Shown here piece after piece: positions 59,639 through 64,000 of a stretch of 64,000 bases of DNA. The stretch covers positions 1-64,000 of the forward strand of contig JAZSFA010000135.1 of assembly GCA_045531965.1 (NCBI GenBank), given 5' to 3'. Origin of the DNA: CAMEON01 sp045531965. Lineage in GTDB: Bacteria > Bacillota > Clostridia > Oscillospirales > CAG-272. A program made the position numbers and the translations under genes. The notes beneath the pieces were generated by a model. That model made no database searches, was not told the origin of the DNA, and was given only the letters and a program-made list of their open reading frames with translations. Every line of letters starts with the position of its first letter. The first letter of the stretch is position 1.

Positions 59639-60769
59639 ATGCTGAAAAATCTTAAGGCAAATCTGTCTTTGGGTGTCCGTCGGGTGGATCCTGTGCTTCT
59701 TCTTTGCACGGTTGTTCTCTTGGGCATCAGTTTGCTCACCATTTGGGGAGCTGTGGACAACTTTGGTATGAGTAAGCTCCGTATGCAGCTTGCCATGGGG
59801 ATTTTGGGGATCTTTGCTACCTTCATGGTGGCAAATCTGGATTACCATATCATCCTTGACCGCCTGTTTTGGGTTATGCTGATTTTCTCGGCAGCTATCC
59901 TGGCCGTCACGTTGGTGGCGGGAAGTACCGGTGCCGCTATGGAAACCACCAACAAAAGCTGGCTTACCATTCCCATTATTGGCATCGATATCCAACCCTC
60001 GGAATTTGTTAAGATCACCTTTATCTGTACGTTCTCCAAGCACTTGTGGGATGTGCAAGAGAAGATCAACCATCCCAAAACCTTGCTGCTCCTATTGATC
60101 CATGCAGGGCTAATTGTGGGTCTCATTCTGTTGTCAGGGGATCTGGGTGTGGCACTTGTTTACATGGTTTTGGTACTGATCATGCTGTTTTGCTCGGGTT
60201 TACAGCTTCGCTTCTTCGGCGGAGCTTTCGCTGCTGCTGTTATTGCTTTCCCTTTTTTATGGGACTTCCTTGCCGCTTATCAACAGGATCGCATTCTTGT
60301 GGGATTTAGCCCGGAATTAGATCCTTTGGATCGTGGCTGGCAGCCTCTGCTCAGTCGTCAGTGCATCGAAAACGGGGGGCTTTTTGGCGTGGGACTTTTT
60401 GGCGGTGGAGATTACGAGCAACTGGCTGCTTCCCATACGGATTTTATTCTTGCCACCGTAGCGGAAAAATTCGGCTTTGTGGGGGTGCTCCTGACGCTGA
60501 CGGCCTTGGTGGTGATGGTTATTCGTATCCTTTGGATCGGGCGCCGTGCCCGAAGGGATTATGGCAGTTACTTATGCGTAGGGGTAGCCGCGGTGATGAT
60601 CGCCCAGATTCTTGAAAACGTGGGTATGTGCCTCGGGCTTTTGCCTGTGGTGGGATTGACGCTCCCCTTTGTGTCCTGTGGCGGTTCGTCGCTTCTGGCA
60701 ACTTTTATGCTTATGGGGATTGTTCATTCAGTCAACGCCCACCGCCCCAGCTTGCACTCGGATTCCTGA
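59639..60769 (+). CDS. SEDS-family glycosyltransferase (FtsW/RodA/SpoVE)
   Basis: 376 residues with about ten membrane segments. IDIQPSEFVKITFI, LLSGDLGVALV with the catalytic-type Asp, and GLLPVVGLTLPFVSCGGSS are diagnostic; the usual tyrosine in FVSYGGSS is Cys here. SEDS proteins polymerise lipid II into glycan strands with a partner PBP. The lack of a long cytoplasmic tail and the overall size favour RodA over FtsW, but this is not certain. AAAGGAG precedes the ATG. Confidence 0.9.
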   Translation: MLKNLKANLSLGVRRVDPVLLLCTVVLLGISLLTIWGAVDNFGMSKLRMQLAMGILGIFATFMVANLDYHIILDRLFWVMLIFSAAILAVTLVAGSTGAAMETTNKSWLTIPIIGIDIQPSEFVKITFICTFSKHLWDVQEKINHPKTLLLLLIHAGLIVGLILLSGDLGVALVYMVLVLIMLFCSGLQLRFFGGAFAAAVIAFPFLWDFLAAYQQDRILVGFSPELDPLDRGWQPLLSRQCIENGGLFGVGLFGGGDYEQLAASHTDFILATVAEKFGFVGVLLTLTALVVMVIRILWIGRRARRDYGSYLCVGVAAVMIAQILENVGMCLGLLPVVGLTLPFVSCGGSSLLATFMLMGIVHSVNAHRPSLHSDS

Positions 60770-60809
60770 AATTTCCGAGCGAAAATGATCATATTTTTTG
60801 AAAAAACTA

Positions 60810-60838
60810 TTGAAAAGTGTTTCAAAAAGAGTTATAAT
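60810..60838 (+). promoter_or_regulatory. Promoter of nagA
   Basis: TTGAAA at 60810-60815, a 17-base spacer and TATAAT at 60833-60838, 25 bases before the start codon. Confidence 0.85.
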
Positions 60839-60862
60839 GAACTGTTAGAGAGGAGACGAGCT

Positions 60863-62026
60863 ATGGCTGTCTTGTTTCGCAGAGCAAAGGTTTTTTGCGC
60901 TGAATATCGCGACTTTTTCCTCGGAGACGTGCTGGTGTCCGGCGGACGGATTGCGGCTGTTGGTGCGCCGTTTGTACCTGATATCGATTCCGATACCGAG
61001 ATTATTGATGCGGAAGGGCTGTACCTGATTCCGGGGTTGGTAGATGTTCATACCCATGGAAGGGCAGGGGGAGATTTTTCCACAGCGGATACCGCTATGC
61101 TGCGTCAAATGTCCCGGAGCTATTTGAAGTCCGGTGTCACAACCTTGTTGCCCACCTTGGCTTCTGCACCGTTGGAAGACCTTCGGTCCGCGGTTGAACG
61201 GATTGAGGCGGTTCGTCTTGAAACCGACAATCACGCTGAGTATGCCTGCTTTGCGGGCGTTCACTTGGAAGGACGTTATCTGAATCCTGCCAAAAGAGGC
61301 GCACACGCACCTCACCTGTTGTTTCCCTTGGATGCAGAGGAGGCGATCAGCCTTTTGAAATCCTGTGGGGGGGTTAAGCATATTTCTGCCGCTTTGGAGT
61401 TGGAAGGTGGCGAAGATTTCCTATCCCGCATGAAGGTGTTGGGCGCAACGGTTGGACTGGGTCATACCTCCGCGACGTATGCACAAGCTATGAAAGCCAT
61501 TAACAGCGGCGTTGTATCTATGACCCACTTGTTCAACGCCATGCCGCCACTTCATCACCGTGACGGCGGTGCAGTCTGCGCAGGACTGGTCACGCCTCAC
61601 GTCTTTTGTGAGTTGATCTGTGACGGCTTCCATATTGCCCCTGAGATGGTCAAGCTGGCATACCGCATGAAAGGGGATCATCTGACTTTGATCACGGATT
61701 CCATGGAGGCTACAGATTGTCTTGACGGAGAATATGCCATTGCGGGTATGCCTGTCATCGTCAAGGACGGTAAAGCGCGTACCGTAGACGGTGCGATTGC
61801 CGGATCCACCCTGTCTCTGCTGGATGCGGTCAGAAACCTTATGTCCTTTGCAGATATCTCGCTGGGTGAGGCGGTGTATGCTGCCACTATGGCGCCTGCG
61901 CGGCAAGTCGGACTGGATCACAAACTCGGATCGATATCCGTAGGAAAGCGAGCCGACCTTTTGCTTTTGAATGCGGATCACTGTCTTGTTCAAGTGATGC
62001 ATCACGGAATGTTTGTCACCGCATGA
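60863..62026 (+). CDS. nagA: N-acetylglucosamine-6-phosphate deacetylase
   Basis: 387 residues of the amidohydrolase superfamily. LIPGLVDVHTHG holds the first metal site, FAGVHLEGRYLNPAKRGAH the substrate loop and metal Glu, GLGHTSAT and THLFNAMPPLHHR the later histidines, and ITDSMEAT the catalytic Asp. It removes acetate from GlcNAc-6-P for amino-sugar recycling; here it sits beside wall-synthesis genes. ATG follows GAGGAGA; an earlier in-frame start at 60785 precedes the promoter. Confidence 0.94.
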   Translation: MAVLFRRAKVFCAEYRDFFLGDVLVSGGRIAAVGAPFVPDIDSDTEIIDAEGLYLIPGLVDVHTHGRAGGDFSTADTAMLRQMSRSYLKSGVTTLLPTLASAPLEDLRSAVERIEAVRLETDNHAEYACFAGVHLEGRYLNPAKRGAHAPHLLFPLDAEEAISLLKSCGGVKHISAALELEGGEDFLSRMKVLGATVGLGHTSATYAQAMKAINSGVVSMTHLFNAMPPLHHRDGGAVCAGLVTPHVFCELICDGFHIAPEMVKLAYRMKGDHLTLITDSMEATDCLDGEYAIAGMPVIVKDGKARTVDGAIAGSTLSLLDAVRNLMSFADISLGEAVYAATMAPARQVGLDHKLGSISVGKRADLLLLNADHCLVQVMHHGMFVTA

Positions 62027-62073
62027 ACCCCTACCTGCGCTAGTATTTTAATGATGAAAGGAGACTGTCCGGG

Positions 62074-63099
62074 ATGAAACAAAAAACACCTTCTCTTCCA
62101 TGCAATGTGGCTGTATCCGAAAGTGAGACAGTCTTCCCCACGCGGACAACCTCTGAGTTTGATTGGCTAAGGTTTGCCACACCGCTGAAACGACAGGCGA
62201 AAGCGATCTTGAATGACGCGGGAGCGCAGCACCGTTTGACACTGATCCTGGGGCTCGTGATGGTTTTAGGTGCCGCCCTGGCTGTGCCCATGATGTTGGA
62301 ATGTTTACTGCTTCTTTCAGAGCTTTTGACGGTGTTTTCTTCCGGGGAAAACGTGGTCTGGCCTACGGTGCTATATTATGTGCTGAATGGACTGATCTTG
62401 CTTTTGATAACAATGCCTTTGGTCGCGGCATGGGGACGCATGGCGATATTGATAACGGATAACCATGGAAAGCCGGTGTCGACTCCCACTACTGTCGTCG
62501 GCATTGGAGAATTACTCTATCCTTTTACTTCTCGTGAGGCTTATCTGAGAACTTTATACGTTGCTTTGCGGGGATTGGGGTGTCTTTTGGCAACGGTTCT
62601 TCCCCCCGCTGGATTGATTTTTGTGGCGAAGCTTTGGCTTCCCATGATCAGCCAAAATGTACCTTTGATCGTTTATAATCTGCTTTGGGTTCTGCATATT
62701 GGAGTCGCGTGCTTGTTACTTTTAACGCTGGCTCTCCTGACTTGTCGCATGGCGGGATTGGCTTATTTTGTCTTTTCCGCTCCCGAACGTTCCTTGAAAG
62801 ACATCCGACAGGATTTTGTCCGTTGCCGCCGTCCGTGTGTCTTGCCTCTTTGGTTGCCGATCAGCTTTTTGGGATGGATCGTGGTCTCTGTTCTTGCGGT
62901 TTTTGTCCCACTCGTTTTGCATACAGCGCCCTATATGCTTTTGGCGTGGGCATCGTACGGAAAGTGCTTGAAAGAAGTCCATCAAACCCAAGGGGAAGAA
63001 GTGGACACGCCATCAGAGTTGCCTTCGAAAAGCACAGAAACGGAAACAAGCGCAGAAGATATTGAATGGAAAGGAGATGCTGAGCATGAAACCGCTTAA
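62074..63099 (+). CDS. Multi-pass membrane protein, unknown
   Basis: 341 residues with about six hydrophobic segments between 55 and 305, a cytoplasmic N-terminus and a Glu/Thr-rich C-terminal tail. The arrangement vaguely recalls DUF975-type proteins but I see no defining motif. AAAGGAGA precedes the ATG. It overlaps the next gene by 14 bases, so it is probably coupled to polysaccharide synthesis. Confidence 0.65.
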   Translation: MKQKTPSLPCNVAVSESETVFPTRTTSEFDWLRFATPLKRQAKAILNDAGAQHRLTLILGLVMVLGAALAVPMMLECLLLLSELLTVFSSGENVVWPTVLYYVLNGLILLLITMPLVAAWGRMAILITDNHGKPVSTPTTVVGIGELLYPFTSREAYLRTLYVALRGLGCLLATVLPPAGLIFVAKLWLPMISQNVPLIVYNLLWVLHIGVACLLLLTLALLTCRMAGLAYFVFSAPERSLKDIRQDFVRCRRPCVLPLWLPISFLGWIVVSVLAVFVPLVLHTAPYMLLAWASYGKCLKEVHQTQGEEVDTPSELPSKSTETETSAEDIEWKGDAEHETA

Positions 63100-64000
63100 A
63101 CAAGATATGGACAATGCCGAGGCATTATCCGACGAAAAGAAAAGATCTTCTTTTGGCAAAAGAAAAACGCTTTTGGTTTTGGTAGACGTCGCGTGCTTTT
63201 TGGTCGCGTATCTTTTAACTGTGGGACTGTCCTTTTTGTCCCAAACAATGCTGAATTTTGACTTCTTCCGTTATTTGATCAATGCGGCGATTCTGCTACT
63301 CATGCTCATGGGCGGGCGATTTGTGTTTTCCGTTTATCATAACGTTTGGCGTTATCCAAATATCCGCGCCTATCTGACCATTGTTCTCTCGGACATGGTT
63401 TTTGGTAGCGCGGCGTTCGTGTTGCTCCGTGTTTTGCCGCAAGCCTGGGAGGTAAATATTGGTTTTGCTCAGACTTTTATGGTAATCGCGCTGTTTGATC
63501 TCTCGACGCTGGTCAGCCGGTTCTGCTATCAGTTGCTTCATCAGCATCGCAACGCCATCGACGGTCACAAGAAAAGCTCTGATCTCAATAAGATCGGTGT
63601 TGCCATTGTAGGCGCAGGACAGGTTGGTGCTAAATTGGCGGAAGATCTGATCTATACAGCTAATGCCCATTACCGCCCGGTCTGCTTCATTGATCGCGAC
63701 AGAGGCAAAATCGGTGCCAAGATCGGCGGGCTCAAGGTTTACGGTGACGACGAATCCATCATTGAGCGGATCAAAGGCTTGCCTGTACAGGAGATTTTCT
63801 TGGCTCTTCCGAACGTTACCTCAGAGCAGGCGGCACAGCTGTACCATTTTTACAGTCAAACGGGCTGTAAAGTCAAGCTTTACGATTTTCCCTTGAAGGA
63901 TGCCGGTGGGCAGGCAGGGAAACGCCAACTCAGAGAGATCCGCATTGAAGATTTGCTGTTCCGTGATTCGCTGGTGTTGGATGATCATGCCAAGGGACAC
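63086..64000 (+). CDS. CapD-like nucleotide-sugar dehydratase, 5' part
   Basis: 305 codons are open to the window end with no stop, so the gene is cut. Four membrane segments near 30-135 are followed by a first Rossmann-like domain with VAIVGAGQVGAKLAEDL near 173-189 and FIDRDRGKIG. This is the layout of long membrane-bound FlaA1/CapD/WbpM-type UDP-sugar 4,6-dehydratases, whose catalytic SDR domain would come next. AAGGAG at 63071-63076 precedes ATG 63086. It is probably involved in surface polysaccharide or glycoprotein sugar synthesis. Confidence 0.85.
   Translation, partial: MKPLKQDMDNAEALSDEKKRSSFGKRKTLLVLVDVACFLVAYLLTVGLSFLSQTMLNFDFFRYLINAAILLLMLMGGRFVFSVYHNVWRYPNIRAYLTIVLSDMVFGSAAFVLLRVLPQAWEVNIGFAQTFMVIALFDLSTLVSRFCYQLLHQHRNAIDGHKKSSDLNKIGVAIVGAGQVGAKLAEDLIYTANAHYRPVCFIDRDRGKIGAKIGGLKVYGDDESIIERIKGLPVQEIFLALPNVTSEQAAQLYHFYSQTGCKVKLYDFPLKDAGGQAGKRQLREIRIEDLLFRDSLVLDDHAKGH

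Overview
This window looks like chromosomal DNA of a low-to-mid GC anaerobic Clostridia (Bacillota), probably an uncultured gut lineage. The evidence is a Gram-positive-type S12 with its extra N-terminal insert, RNase Y, RecD2, an rpsO-pnp operon, strong TTGACA-17-TATAAT promoters, an FMN-riboswitch-controlled RibU, BspA-type leucine-rich lipoproteins and Cthe_2159-type carbohydrate-binding lipoproteins. The exact family cannot be fixed from the sequence alone.

Layout. 1-257: 3' end of a 5S rRNA gene with its terminator, then tRNA-Asn. 258-3400: an AT-rich accessory island next to the tRNA. It holds a 3' tRNA remnant, two copies of a 184-bp terminator-plus-promoter repeat each placed in front of a cargo gene (an APH-like kinase and a small membrane protein), and an internally deleted IS3-type element. 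3473-10303: metabolic and repair genes in two units: acyltransferase, YfcC carrier and hydrolase; then a hypoxanthine-DNA glycosylase, a membrane-anchored PHP protein, an HD hydrolase and a GH29 fucosidase. 10495-15316: the str operon rpsL-rpsG-fusA-tuf. 15330-20144: dispersed palindromes, FMN riboswitch, ribU, a small exporter and two paralogous solute-binding-type lipoproteins. 20264-30897: metK, recD2, comF, rny, a BspA-type lipoprotein, and metY plus metA, a two-gene route from homoserine to homocysteine through O-acetylhomoserine. 31042-39453: membrane and lipoprotein genes, a Cthe_2159 pair, alr and an ABC exporter. 39517-48082, mostly minus strand: a VanY-like protein with a broken active site, rpsO-pnp, a HAD phosphatase, an SF2 helicase with two membrane segments, and DegV. 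48479-56432: flotillin, a run of six small membrane proteins (three sharing one PH-like fold and a DWG motif), MscL, and an ECF sigma factor with its membrane partner. 56553-64000: proS, an accessory insert (membrane-tethered HNH nuclease, a pair of inverted REP-like repeats, a DUF559 nuclease), a SEDS glycosyltransferase, nagA, a membrane protein and the start of a CapD-type polysaccharide gene.

The features that ordinary annotation does not explain are: the repeat-borne promoter cassettes beside tRNA-Asn; four copies of a palindrome-plus-tail repeat family; the inverted REP-like pair beside a DUF559 nuclease; a leader RNA at 32.77 kb whose 5' arm can pair with either of two downstream segments; a 5' leader shared by unrelated genes; and the membrane-linked helicase. 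All positions and pairings were read by eye. No database search or folding program was run.
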